NCBI GenBank assembly: GCA_037445375.1
Contig: JBBIKS010000029.1
Coordinates: 1 to 26,936 of the forward strand
Direction: 5' to 3'
Source of the DNA: DYHD01 sp037445375
GTDB taxonomy: Bacteria > Nitrospirota > Thermodesulfovibrionia > Thermodesulfovibrionales > Dissulfurispiraceae
Length of the DNA stretch: 26,936 nucleotides
Shown piece after piece: positions 1 through 7,911 of the stretch (its first letter is position 1; every line of letters begins with the position of its first letter). Made by a program: the position numbers and the translations under genes. The notes beneath the pieces were generated by a model. The model was not told the origin of the DNA, did not search any database, and saw only the letters and a program-made list of their open reading frames with translations.

Positions 1-69
1 TTTAAACCAGAAGGGGGTTATCTATTTCTGCACATTTCTATCTCTGTTTTTGGGAGGAAGGATATAAAA

Positions 70-2181
70 TCATCTCCTAATATTTAATACACCTTTCATC
101 TGGGCAATCTTATTTTGGATGTCAAAAAGCTGATTTTGATTCTTAATCTCTATTATCAATTCTATGATTGCTGTCTTATCAGAAGTAGCATGTGCCTTTA
201 TATACGAAATATTTACATTTGCGGCAGATATTAGAGCACTAAGATTGGCAAGAATGCCTGGTTTATCCATTGTTTCAATGGATAATTTTACAGGGGATGT
301 GGCATCCCCGTCATGAGACCACTCAACATCCACAAGCCTTTCAGAATTCAACGCCAGCCTTTCGAGATTTACACAATCTAGCCTGTGGATAGTAACACCC
401 TTGCCCTTAGTTATAAAACCGATAACCTTCTCGCCTGGAACTGGAAAACAGCACTTTCCAATGTGGTAGAGCACATCGTCTATACCCTTTATTTTTATGA
501 TGCTCCTGTGAGAACTGGGGGGTTTTGAGACCTTTGGGACAATATCTTCTTCCGGCTTTTCCGGCATTAGCCTGTTGACAACCTGATGTGCAGAAAGTTT
601 TCCAAACCCGATAAGGACATATAAGTCTTCAAGGGACTGTATGCCAAAGGATTTTAAGACTTCTACCATCTTTTTTGATTTAAGAACATTAAGAGGCAGT
701 GCATGTCTTTTAATTTCTTCCTCTATCAGATTAGTTCCAAGAGATATGCTTTGCTTTCTCTCCTCATTTCTTATCCATTGCTTTATCTTGCTTTTAGCTC
801 TTTGGGTGACGGCATACTTGAGCCAATCCTTTGAAGGAGTCTGGGATGAGGAGGTTATTATCTCAACAACATCTCCGCTATTAAGTTTTTGTCTTAGGGG
901 AATAATCCTGCCGTTCACTTTTGCGCCTATGCATTTATTTCCAACTTCTGTGTGAATACTATAGGCATAATCAATAGATGTTGAACCTACCGGCAGTTCT
1001 TTGATATCGCCTTTAGGCGTAAATACATAGACAGTTTCTGGTATAACTTCTCCCTTGACCGCTTCAAGAAATTCTTTTGCATCAGAAATTTCTTTTATCA
1101 AATCTCGAAGCCAAGCAATATAACGGGTATTCTTTGAATCAAGGGTGTCCTTTTCTTTGTATCTCCAATGTGCGGCTATCCCCTCTTCAGCAATCAGGTT
1201 CATTTCTTTAGTGCGTATCTGAAATTCCATCTGATATCCTGACGGACCTACCACGGTTGTATGAAGAGACTCATACATATTGGCTTTAGGAATGCTTATA
1301 AAGTCTTTGAATCTTCCCGGGATATGAGGCCATAATGAGTGAATGATGCTTAATACTTCATAGCAATGGGGGACGGTATCCGTTATAATCCTGAATCCTA
1401 TTACATCATATATCTGCTCAAAGGTTATTTTTTGTTTAATTATTTTATTGTAAATACTGTAAATATTTTTTACCCTGCTTTTTATGTTTGCCTCAATTTC
1501 TGATGCGATGAGCCTTGTATAAATGTTTTCCTTTACCTCTTCAAAATATTTCTCATGGACTTCTATATATTTAGCAACCTTATCTTTTAATTCTTTAAAG
1601 ATTTCTGGCATCAGCGCCTTGAAACATAAATCCTCAAACTCCACCTTTAACCAGTTGATGCCGAGCCTATTGGCAAGAGGTGCATATATTTCGAGGGTTT
1701 CATTTGCAATCTTCTTTTGCTTGTCTTCTGGGAGAAATTCTATGGTTCTCATATTATGCAGACGGTCTGCAAACTTGATTAGTATGACTCTAACATCTTT
1801 GGACATCGCAAGAAACATCTTTCTGAAATTTTCAGCCTGTGCATCTTCTTTTGTCTTGAATTCTACCTTGCTCAGTTTTGTGACGGCTTCTACAAGAAAA
1901 ACAATTTCATTGCCGAACATATCTTTTATATCATTTATAGACATGTCCGTGTCTTCAATGGTATCATGGAGGAGCCCTGCTGCAATGGTTGCTGAATCCA
2001 GATGCATTTCAGCAAGAATATAAGCTACTGCCAAGGGATGGTGAATATAAGGGGATCCCTCAACCCTTTTTTGGGCGCAATGAGCCTCTCTTGAAAATAC
2101 ATACGCCTGTCTTATTCGTTCAATATTAGCCTTTGGGTTATATGAAAGGATTTTTTCGGTCAATTGTTCAAAAGTTACCAT
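70..2181 (-). CDS. rel: Bifunctional (p)ppGpp synthetase/hydrolase, Rel/SpoT type
   Basis: The 703-residue product makes and degrades the alarmone (p)ppGpp in the stringent response and acts in the cytosol. Length and domain order match long RelA/SpoT proteins. The N-terminal hydrolase has the HD pair at residues 72-73 (LLHDTIEDT). The synthetase domain carries RFKD at about 290-293, then the segment YESLHTTV. A TGS domain spans about 384-443 and an ACT domain about 630-703, with the conserved GKCCFPVPGE segment before it. RFKD (RxKD) is the signature of bifunctional enzymes; synthetase-only RelA usually has ExDD, and an intact HD agrees. The gene is divergent from murA. The ATG has no clear Shine-Dalgarno, and a TATAAT lies just upstream, so the message may be nearly leaderless. 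Family and domains are certain; dual activity is inferred from motifs. Confidence 0.96.
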   Translation of the reverse strand: MVTFEQLTEKILSYNPKANIERIRQAYVFSREAHCAQKRVEGSPYIHHPLAVAYILAEMHLDSATIAAGLLHDTIEDTDMSINDIKDMFGNEIVFLVEAVTKLSKVEFKTKEDAQAENFRKMFLAMSKDVRVILIKFADRLHNMRTIEFLPEDKQKKIANETLEIYAPLANRLGINWLKVEFEDLCFKALMPEIFKELKDKVAKYIEVHEKYFEEVKENIYTRLIASEIEANIKSRVKNIYSIYNKIIKQKITFEQIYDVIGFRIITDTVPHCYEVLSIIHSLWPHIPGRFKDFISIPKANMYESLHTTVVGPSGYQMEFQIRTKEMNLIAEEGIAAHWRYKEKDTLDSKNTRYIAWLRDLIKEISDAKEFLEAVKGEVIPETVYVFTPKGDIKELPVGSTSIDYAYSIHTEVGNKCIGAKVNGRIIPLRQKLNSGDVVEIITSSSQTPSKDWLKYAVTQRAKSKIKQWIRNEERKQSISLGTNLIEEEIKRHALPLNVLKSKKMVEVLKSFGIQSLEDLYVLIGFGKLSAHQVVNRLMPEKPEEDIVPKVSKPPSSHRSIIKIKGIDDVLYHIGKCCFPVPGEKVIGFITKGKGVTIHRLDCVNLERLALNSERLVDVEWSHDGDATSPVKLSIETMDKPGILANLSALISAANVNISYIKAHATSDKTAIIELIIEIKNQNQLFDIQNKIAQMKGVLNIRR

Positions 2182-2187
2182 AATGTA

Positions 2188-2213
2188 ATTATAGCTTTTT
2201 TAAAATATGTTAA
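2188..2213 (-). promoter_or_regulatory. Possible rel promoter (TATAAT box)
   Basis: On the minus strand a perfect TATAAT occupies 2193-2188, only 6 bases before the rel ATG. A TTAACA at 2213-2208 could be the -35 element, but the spacer is only 14 bases, which is short for sigma-70. If used, transcription would begin at or very near the start codon. This is a pattern match only. Confidence 0.3.
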
Positions 2214-2300
2214 GATAGTTGGCAATTTAAAAAATACTTCCATTCAGGTAAATACAATAAGGTTTTTTCTGAATTTTAAGTGGGCAAAGAATAAGCAATG

Positions 2301-2346
2301 TTTAAAATCCCCTTTATTAAGGGGGAATAAAAAAGGGGATTTTAAA
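2301..2346. repeat. Palindromic repeat, 15-bp perfect arms, in the rel-murA gap
   Basis: TTTAAAATCCCCTTT at 2301-2315 is the exact reverse complement of 2332-2346, leaving a 16-base loop that itself contains a G5 run. It resembles the dispersed C4-5/G4-5 palindromes that recur in many environmental genomes. It sits between the divergent rel and murA genes and ends 28 bases before the murA ATG, so it lies in the likely murA leader and could fold in the mRNA. There is no T-tract typical of an intrinsic terminator. Single copy in this window; dispersal elsewhere is an inference. Confidence 0.8.
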
Positions 2347-2374
2347 CACTTGAAATGAGAAGGAACCTAATATT

Positions 2375-3631
2375 ATGGATAAATTAATCATAAGAGGAAA
2401 TAGACGGCTGAAAGGTGAAGTAGAGATAAGCGGGTCAAAAAACGCTGCTCTTCCTATTATTGCCTCATCAATACTGACAGCAGGGGAAAATGCCTTCAAG
2501 AGAATTCCAAAACTCAGAGATATTGCTACGATGGGCAGATTGTTTGTAAATCTCGGTGCAGATTTTTTTCACGAGGGAGATACCGCATATGTAGATACCT
2601 CATCAATTCGGAATTTTGAGGCTCCTTATGATCTGGTCAAAACAATGCGAGCTTCAGTGCTTGCGCTTGGTCCGCTGCTTGCTAAATATGGCAGAGCAAA
2701 GGTCTCTTTACCGGGCGGCTGCGCCATTGGAGAAAGGCCTATAAATTTCCACCTGATGGGACTTGAAAAGATGGGAGCCTCGATTACCCTTGAATCAGGA
2801 TACGTTATCGCAAAAGCTGGGCGTCTTAATGGCGCAAATATTTATCTCGATATGCCAAGCGTTACTGCAACTGAGAATATAATGATGGCCGCAACACTCG
2901 CAAGAGGCACAACCATTATCGAGAATTCTGCCCGTGAACCCGAGGTGGTAGATCTCGCAAACTGTCTTATTTCAATGGGTGCAAAGATCCGAGGTGCAGG
3001 AGATAGCATTTTAGAGATCGAGGGTGTGGACGATCTTAAGCCTGCAAAAGGTTATAAGGTGATTCCTGACAGAATTGAGGCTGCAACCTTCATGACTATA
3101 ACAGCAATCACCGGCGGCAACCTCCTGCTCAAAAAATGCCGCTCCGAGCATCTCGATGCGGTTATATCTAAATTAAAGGACGCCGGCATAATATTTGAGA
3201 ACACTCTCAAGGGGTTAAGAGTAGTATGCAAGGAAGTTCCGGCTGCTGTAGATATTAAGACAATGCCATACCCCGGTTTTCCAACAGATATGCAGGCTCA
3301 GTTTATGGCTCTAATGTGCATTGCCAAAGGCACAAGTATAATTAGAGAGACAATCTTTGAAAATAGATTTATGCATGTAGCTGAACTTCGGAGAATGGGA
3401 GCAGATATTTCCATTGAAGGCGGCGTAGCTACCATAAAAGGTATTGACAAATTAAGAGGCGCCCCTGTTATGGCAACAGACCTCAGAGCATCTGCATCGC
3501 TTGTCGTTGCTGCACTTGCTGCAAGAGGAGAGAGTATAATACATAGGATTTACCATCTCGACAGGGGATATGAAAAGATAGACGAAAAACTTAAAGAGGT
3601 AGGAGCAGATATACTAAGAGTATCATCTTAA
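2375..3631 (+). CDS. murA: UDP-N-acetylglucosamine 1-carboxyvinyltransferase (MurA)
   Basis: First committed step of peptidoglycan synthesis: transfer of enolpyruvate from PEP to UDP-GlcNAc in the cytosol. The 418-residue length is normal for MurA. The active-site loop PGGCAIGERPI is present with the catalytic Cys at residue 116, which is the residue alkylated by fosfomycin in this family. Asp-containing variants of that loop are resistant, so this enzyme would be predicted sensitive. The N-terminal lysine motif SGSKNAALP (20-28) is also present. The ATG is preceded by GAGAAGGA about 10 bases upstream. A short gap of 40 bases separates it from the cysM-like gene on the same strand. Family assignment is secure. 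Confidence 0.97.
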   Translation: MDKLIIRGNRRLKGEVEISGSKNAALPIIASSILTAGENAFKRIPKLRDIATMGRLFVNLGADFFHEGDTAYVDTSSIRNFEAPYDLVKTMRASVLALGPLLAKYGRAKVSLPGGCAIGERPINFHLMGLEKMGASITLESGYVIAKAGRLNGANIYLDMPSVTATENIMMAATLARGTTIIENSAREPEVVDLANCLISMGAKIRGAGDSILEIEGVDDLKPAKGYKVIPDRIEAATFMTITAITGGNLLLKKCRSEHLDAVISKLKDAGIIFENTLKGLRVVCKEVPAAVDIKTMPYPGFPTDMQAQFMALMCIAKGTSIIRETIFENRFMHVAELRRMGADISIEGGVATIKGIDKLRGAPVMATDLRASASLVVAALAARGESIIHRIYHLDRGYEKIDEKLKEVGADILRVSS

Positions 3632-3649
3632 ATGCAATAATTGAAAATA

Positions 3650-3658
3650 TGTTAAAAT
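3650..3658 (+). promoter_or_regulatory. Possible extended -10 element before cysM-like gene
   Basis: TGTTAAAAT fits the extended -10 pattern TGnTATAAT with one mismatch and lies 13 bases before the cysM-like ATG. No good -35 is visible upstream. Read-through from murA is equally possible because the gap is only 40 bases. Confidence 0.3.
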
Positions 3659-3671
3659 CAAAACTTGATAT

Positions 3672-4580
3672 ATGGGAATAATAGACTGCATAGGTAATAC
3701 TCCTCTTGTAAGGATAGAAAACCTCAACCCTAACCCGAAGGTTGAGATTTATGCCAAGCTGGAGGGATGCAACCCAGCTGGCTCCGTCAAAGACCGGATA
3801 GCCCTTTATATGATTCATGCGGCTGAAAGGGATGGCAAACTCTCGAAAGATAAGATAATCCTCGAGGCAACTTCAGGAAATACCGGTATTGGGCTTGCTA
3901 TGGTTGCCTCAGCCAAGAGATACAGAGTGAAGCTCACCATGCCTGCTTGTGTGAGTATAGAAAGAAGAAAGATACTAGAGGCTTTCGGCGCAGAGCTTAT
4001 ATTAAGCCCCTCTCAAGAAGGTACTGATGGCGCGATAAGGCTTGCACACAGGATAATGCAGGAAGAACCAGATAAGTATTTTATGCCTAACCAGTTCGAC
4101 AACCCTGCCAATGTATTAGCTCATTATGAAACCACAGGAAAAGAAATCTATGAACAAACAAAAGGCAGGATAACGCATTTTGTTGCTGGCATGGGAACAT
4201 CAGGGACATTAATGGGTGCAGGCAAAAGGCTTAAGGAGTTCAATAAAGATATAATTATTATTGGTGCTGAACCGATTAAGGGTCACAGAATTCAAGGGCT
4301 GAAAAACATGACCGAGAGCATTATCCCGGCAATATTTGATCCTCTAAAGCTGGATGAAAGATATATCGTCAATGATGAAGAAGCCTTTGATACAACCCGG
4401 ATGCTCGCAATAAAAGAAGGGATTTTTTCGGGGATGTCAAGCGGTGCCGCTATGTATATAGCACAAAAAAAATCTAGCGAGATAAAAGAAGGCGTAATAG
4501 TAGTTATATTCCCTGATAGAGGCGACAGATACCTTTCGACATCACTTTTTACATCAATTTGCGGTAAGTGCCCGCCATAG
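3672..4580 (+). CDS. cysM: Cysteine synthase, CysM-like (PLP-dependent)
   Basis: Predicted O-acetylserine (or related) sulfhydrylase making L-cysteine in the cytosol. The PLP lysine is K40 in GSVKDR, the substrate loop is TSGNTG (68-73), and the phosphate-binding loop is GMGTSGT. Near the C-terminus PDRGDRYLST resembles the GDRYLST of CysM more than the GERYLS of CysK, so the B-type isoenzyme is preferred. CysM enzymes can also use thiosulfate, which cannot be decided here. At 302 residues the length is normal. The protein ends in CGKCPP, a CxxC pair not typical of the family. No strong Shine-Dalgarno precedes the ATG, and a 10-codon mini frame at 3649-3681 overlaps the start. Confidence in the fold is very high, in the exact substrate moderate. 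Confidence 0.9.
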   Translation: MGIIDCIGNTPLVRIENLNPNPKVEIYAKLEGCNPAGSVKDRIALYMIHAAERDGKLSKDKIILEATSGNTGIGLAMVASAKRYRVKLTMPACVSIERRKILEAFGAELILSPSQEGTDGAIRLAHRIMQEEPDKYFMPNQFDNPANVLAHYETTGKEIYEQTKGRITHFVAGMGTSGTLMGAGKRLKEFNKDIIIIGAEPIKGHRIQGLKNMTESIIPAIFDPLKLDERYIVNDEEAFDTTRMLAIKEGIFSGMSSGAAMYIAQKKSSEIKEGVIVVIFPDRGDRYLSTSLFTSICGKCPP

Positions 4581-4602
4581 CAGGGATAATACAGGGATAA
4601 TA
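4581..4602 (+). repeat. 11-bp tandem duplication just after the cysM-like stop
   Basis: CAGGGATAATA occurs twice head to tail (4581-4591 and 4592-4602) immediately after the stop codon. It is followed by AGTGTCAGT twice (4604-4612 and 4616-4624). These look like small slippage duplications in non-coding DNA. Confidence 0.75.
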
Positions 4603-4724
4603 TAGTGTCAGTGCCAGTGTCAGTTTCAGAAAAAGCAAGAGAAGACAGACGAGGGATAAAAAATCTTCCATCGTCTTAGCAAAGCGGTTAACCGTCGCCT
4701 CTCAAAGTGCTGATGCCGACACTA
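4603..4724. repeat. Possible decayed inverted-repeat element between cysM and mnmA
   Basis: TAGTGTC at 4603-4609 is repeated inverted as GACACTA at 4718-4724, bounding about 122 bp of non-coding DNA. The right end GACACTAAA resembles the right end of the elements at 14821-14953 and 24352-24494 (CAGACACTAAATA). The match is short, so this may be chance. The rest of the 254-base gap (4581-4834) holds no gene or clear promoter. Confidence 0.3.
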
Positions 4725-4834
4725 AACTAAGTGGGTGTTTCAGGACAAAGATTTTTCGTGTATCTATGCCTGCTCTTTTTAGAATTAAACGCATTTTTTG
4801 TATTAAATAGCCCTTTCAATAAATACTAATCTTT

Positions 4835-5893
4835 ATGCCAGTTAAAGTCATAGTTGGGATGAGCGGCGGAGTTGATTCGTCTATTGCCGCCTTTTTGTTG
4901 AAACAACAGGGATTTGATGTCGAAGGCGTGAGCTTTATCTTGTATGAGACAAGAATGCACAAAAAAATTTCAAAGGCACCCTGTTGCTCCATTGAGACGA
5001 TGAAGGATGCTCAAGAAACCGCTAAGTTTCTCGGAATAAAGCACACGATAATAGACCTCAGGGATGAATTCATAAAAAAGGTCATAGAGCCATTCATTTC
5101 TTTATACTCAAAGGGGATGACACCAAATCCATGTATTTTATGCAATAAGCACATCAAATTCCCTCACTTGATTAGAACTGCGGATGACAGAAACGCAGCC
5201 TTCATAGCGACTGGGCATTATGCGACCGTAGCCTTGACGGATAAGGCTGCCTTTTTGATGAAGGCGTTAGACCCTAAAAAAGACCAGTCTTATGTTCTGT
5301 ATTCAATTGGACATGAAACCTTAATACGGCTTAAGCTCCCTCTCGGGGGAAAAACTAAACAAGAAGTCAGGGAGATGGCTCATAAACTGGGTATTCCTGT
5401 TGCAAAGAGAAAAGAAAGTCAGGAAATCTGTTTTATTGACGAGAGCGGTTATTGCAGTTTCCTTGAAAATATGATTGATTTGAAAGAAGGTCCTGTTATA
5501 GACGCCGAAACTAATAAGATACTTGGTTATCACAAGGGAATACATTTATTTACCATTGGTCAGAGGAAGAGACTCGGTATAGCAGCAGGCGAACCACGAT
5601 ATGTCATAAGAATTGATGCTGCAGAAAATAAAGTCTATATCGGTACAAAAGAATTGGCAATGCAAAAAGAGGTAATTGTAAATGAGATAGAGTGGCATCT
5701 AAGCAAAAAAGAAACCTTCAGGGCAACTGTCAAGATAAGGTCTATGATGCAGGATGAGCTGGCAATAATAGAGATAATTGAAAAGCAAAAAGTCAGAATA
5801 ATTTTTGACCAGCCTCAGTGGGCGCCTGCTCCAGGACAGAGCGCTGTATTTTATCAAGACAATGTAGTTGTGGGCGGTGGGATTATAATTTAA
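4835..5893 (+). CDS. mnmA: tRNA-specific 2-thiouridylase MnmA
   Basis: Adds the 2-thio group to wobble uridine 34 of tRNA-Lys, -Glu and -Gln, using ATP and a sulfur relay. The 352-residue protein has the PP-loop SGGVDSS (10-16) for ATP. The two catalytic cysteines are C100 in TPNPCILCN and C199 in ESQEICFI. GHYATV and KKDQSYVL are also family motifs. There is no good Shine-Dalgarno before the ATG. The stop codon overlaps the 3' end of yacG on the opposite strand by 4 bases, a tight convergent arrangement. The assignment is secure. Confidence 0.96.
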   Translation: MPVKVIVGMSGGVDSSIAAFLLKQQGFDVEGVSFILYETRMHKKISKAPCCSIETMKDAQETAKFLGIKHTIIDLRDEFIKKVIEPFISLYSKGMTPNPCILCNKHIKFPHLIRTADDRNAAFIATGHYATVALTDKAAFLMKALDPKKDQSYVLYSIGHETLIRLKLPLGGKTKQEVREMAHKLGIPVAKRKESQEICFIDESGYCSFLENMIDLKEGPVIDAETNKILGYHKGIHLFTIGQRKRLGIAAGEPRYVIRIDAAENKVYIGTKELAMQKEVIVNEIEWHLSKKETFRATVKIRSMMQDELAIIEIIEKQKVRIIFDQPQWAPAPGQSAVFYQDNVVVGGGIII

Positions 5894-6063
5894 TCGTCTT
5901 TTTGCAAATCCTCTTTCTCTTTTAAGTCCTGACTGGCTATCCTATATTCCTCCAGAGCCCATTTCCCAAGATCGATAAGTTTGCATCTTTCGGAGCAAAA
6001 CGGTCTCCACAGGTTTTCTTTAAGACTTGTTTTTTTGCTGCAAACAGGGCATTTTATCTGCAT
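5890..6063 (-). CDS. yacG: Small zinc-ribbon protein, YacG family (DNA gyrase inhibitor type)
   Basis: The minus strand encodes 57 residues beginning MQIKCPVCSK. The four zinc ligands are C5, C8, C23 and C27. The hallmark YacG stretch RPFCSERCKLIDLGKWA is followed by EEYRIA. In E. coli the protein binds GyrB and inhibits gyrase; whether this homologue does so is inferred from family. The length matches YacG (about 55-65 residues). Its TAA overlaps the stop of mnmA tail to tail. No Shine-Dalgarno is obvious before the ATG at 6063. The motif match makes it a genuine gene despite its small size. Confidence 0.9.
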   Translation of the reverse strand: MQIKCPVCSKKTSLKENLWRPFCSERCKLIDLGKWALEEYRIASQDLKEKEDLQKDD

Positions 6064-6263
6064 AATAAAGTTGTATGATTTATAAACCCGAAAAATGCAT
6101 TCATTTTTTCGAAAGCAGGTATTAATATCCCCGTGTCTGCGTATCTTGCGCAGGCAGGCAGAACCTTTGCAGTACAGCGAGATTTATCTGATACAATCGT
6201 GAATTCACTAACATCTATAGTATAAAATTATTTGAACACGAATTACACCATTGCATCTTCAAG
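6064..6263. other. Intergenic region with a short GC hairpin and a -10-like box
   Basis: This 200-base gap separates yacG (minus) from the diguanylate cyclase gene (plus). It holds a small hairpin, CTGCG (6137-6141) with CGCAG (6149-6153), followed by a GCAG-GCAG run. A TATAAAAT at 6221-6228 could be the -10 box of the downstream gene, with no convincing -35. A minus-strand frame stays open for about 58 codons but has no start and no recognisable family. Confidence 0.45.
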
Positions 6264-7682
6264 GTGTTTGAGGACAAGTGGTTATGCAAGATTCCAGAGA
6301 TTAAAAATATTTTTTTGCAAATATGGCTTATTTTAAGGGTTTTGATATTTCCTTTTTTCAAGGAATTTATATATTATAAAACAATGAAGCGTTTATTTAA
6401 AATAAACGAGGGGCTTCTTAACGGTCTCTATGAATCTGATAATATAGGGATATTTATAACCGATTCAGGATTAAATATCCAGATATGGAACAGATGGCTG
6501 GATATTCACTCGCAATTAAAGGAATCAGAAGTTGCCGGCAGAAACCTGTTCGAGGTGTATCCCGATTTAAGTAGTCGAAACTTAGACATTTACTATCATC
6601 AGGCACTTCAGGGGCTGACAGTAAATCTCCCGGAACGGCTTCATGATTATCTCATTCAGATTCCTTCAGGCGATGAAGATAATGATTGCAAATATATGCA
6701 TCAGAATGTTCAAATTTTACCTCTTATAAACGATGGTCAGATAATCGGAACAATTACTCTCATTGTAGATGCAACTGAGAGGGTGAGACACAGCAAATCC
6801 ATTGAAGAAGAAATAAAATTTTATATCAAGGAAAAGGAAGAATTGGATATTGCATTTAATTCAGTGCCTGATTTTATAACAATTATTGATACACAGCACC
6901 GGATAACAAGAATCAATAAATCTATGGCTGACCATCTTGGAGTTAAGCCCGAAGATGTTATAGGAAAGTTTTGCTATAATATTATTCACAAAACCGAATC
7001 CCCTCCTGTGTTTTGTCCTCATGTAAAACTCCTTCATGATAAACAAGAGCATTATTCGGATATTTATGAAGACAGACTTGATGGATATTTCAAAATTACC
7101 GTGAAGCCGCTTTTTGATAATTCAGGAAATGCACGCGGGTCGGTACACATTGCTCATGACATATCCGAAAAGATAAAGACTGAAAAGATGTTAAAAAATC
7201 TCTCAATAGTTGATGACCTTACAGGCATATACAACCGTCGAGGGGTTATGACCTTTATAGAACAGATGATTAGAACGGCTGAAAGACTCAATTGTAAAAT
7301 GCTCCTGCTGTTTATGGATTTAAATGATATGAAGTATATTAATGATACATTCGGTCATCTGCAAGGAGACAATGCTCTCAGAGACACTGCAAATATTTTA
7401 AGGAGTGTGTTCAGGGAGTCGGATATCATAGGTAGATACGGCGGAGATGAATTCATAGTATCTGCACTGCAGACAGGCGATATCGAACCTGAGACAATAA
7501 AAGAAAGGCTTAATAAAAGCATTGATTTGCATAACGTTGAAGCCAGTAGAAAATATAAAATATCCTTAAGCATAGGAATTGCCATATATGACCCTAATAC
7601 TCCTACGCCTTTGGAAGCCCTGATTTTTTATGCTGACAATATGATGTATGAGAATAAATATAAAATGAAACAGATAAAGTAA
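6264..7682 (+). CDS. Diguanylate cyclase with two PAS domains (PAS-PAS-GGDEF)
   Basis: Predicted to make the second messenger c-di-GMP from two GTP. Counting from the GTG at 6264 (472 residues), PAS 1 covers about 56-175 and PAS 2 about 195-303. The GGDEF domain runs about 310-470, with an intact GGDEF at 393-397. An inhibitory RxxD site (RESD, 384-387) lies five residues before it, so product feedback is likely. PAS 2 carries C237, H242, C251 and H253 in a FCYNIIH...PPVFCPH pattern that could bind a metal or cofactor (inference). The start is uncertain. Residues 1-40 include a hydrophobic stretch (17-38) that may be a membrane segment, but an ATG at 6384 giving a 432-residue soluble protein is also plausible; neither start has a good Shine-Dalgarno. 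No EAL or HD-GYP partner is in the window. Confidence 0.88.
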   Translation: MFEDKWLCKIPEIKNIFLQIWLILRVLIFPFFKEFIYYKTMKRLFKINEGLLNGLYESDNIGIFITDSGLNIQIWNRWLDIHSQLKESEVAGRNLFEVYPDLSSRNLDIYYHQALQGLTVNLPERLHDYLIQIPSGDEDNDCKYMHQNVQILPLINDGQIIGTITLIVDATERVRHSKSIEEEIKFYIKEKEELDIAFNSVPDFITIIDTQHRITRINKSMADHLGVKPEDVIGKFCYNIIHKTESPPVFCPHVKLLHDKQEHYSDIYEDRLDGYFKITVKPLFDNSGNARGSVHIAHDISEKIKTEKMLKNLSIVDDLTGIYNRRGVMTFIEQMIRTAERLNCKMLLLFMDLNDMKYINDTFGHLQGDNALRDTANILRSVFRESDIIGRYGGDEFIVSALQTGDIEPETIKERLNKSIDLHNVEASRKYKISLSIGIAIYDPNTPTPLEALIFYADNMMYENKYKMKQIK

Positions 7683-7911
7683 TGATGAAACTTAGGCTTA
7701 TACATGAAATCATTAACACCTATTTTTTCAGCAAACCAGAAGGACATTCCCGTTAGCCTTGCTTTTAAATGTCTAAATCGTGGAACAGGAATATAGAAAG
7801 CTCATAAGTGATTGAAAAGACCGGCTTCCCACTTTAGTGGGGGATAAAAAACCATTTCCTGAGATTTCTGCATGAGGCTCATAAAAGATTAGTTTTCGGA
7901 GGAGATAAACA
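7683..7911. other. Intergenic region with a short hairpin
   Basis: The 229-base gap contains a hairpin at 7828-7841 (CCCAC, loop TTTA, GTGGG), extendable by two G-T pairs. It resembles hairpins seen at the ends of IS200/IS605-type elements, but no transposase remnant is visible. A 24-codon frame at 7682-7756 overlaps the preceding stop (TAATG) but shows no family features. A strong GGAGGAG at 7900-7906 serves the next gene. Confidence 0.45.

Noticed and set aside
641..955. Plus-strand open frame of 104 codons opposite rel
   Set aside because: It lies wholly inside the rel gene on the other strand, has no family features, and its hydrophobic composition is what antisense of charged protein gives. 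The frame at 1523-2023 is the same case.
2164..2358. Plus-strand open frame of 64 codons before murA
   Set aside because: It runs from the rel start through the palindromic repeat, has no Shine-Dalgarno and no recognisable motif.
7682..7756. 24-codon frame overlapping the diguanylate cyclase stop (TAATG)
   Set aside because: The overlap suggests coupling, but the peptide matches nothing and is too short to support.
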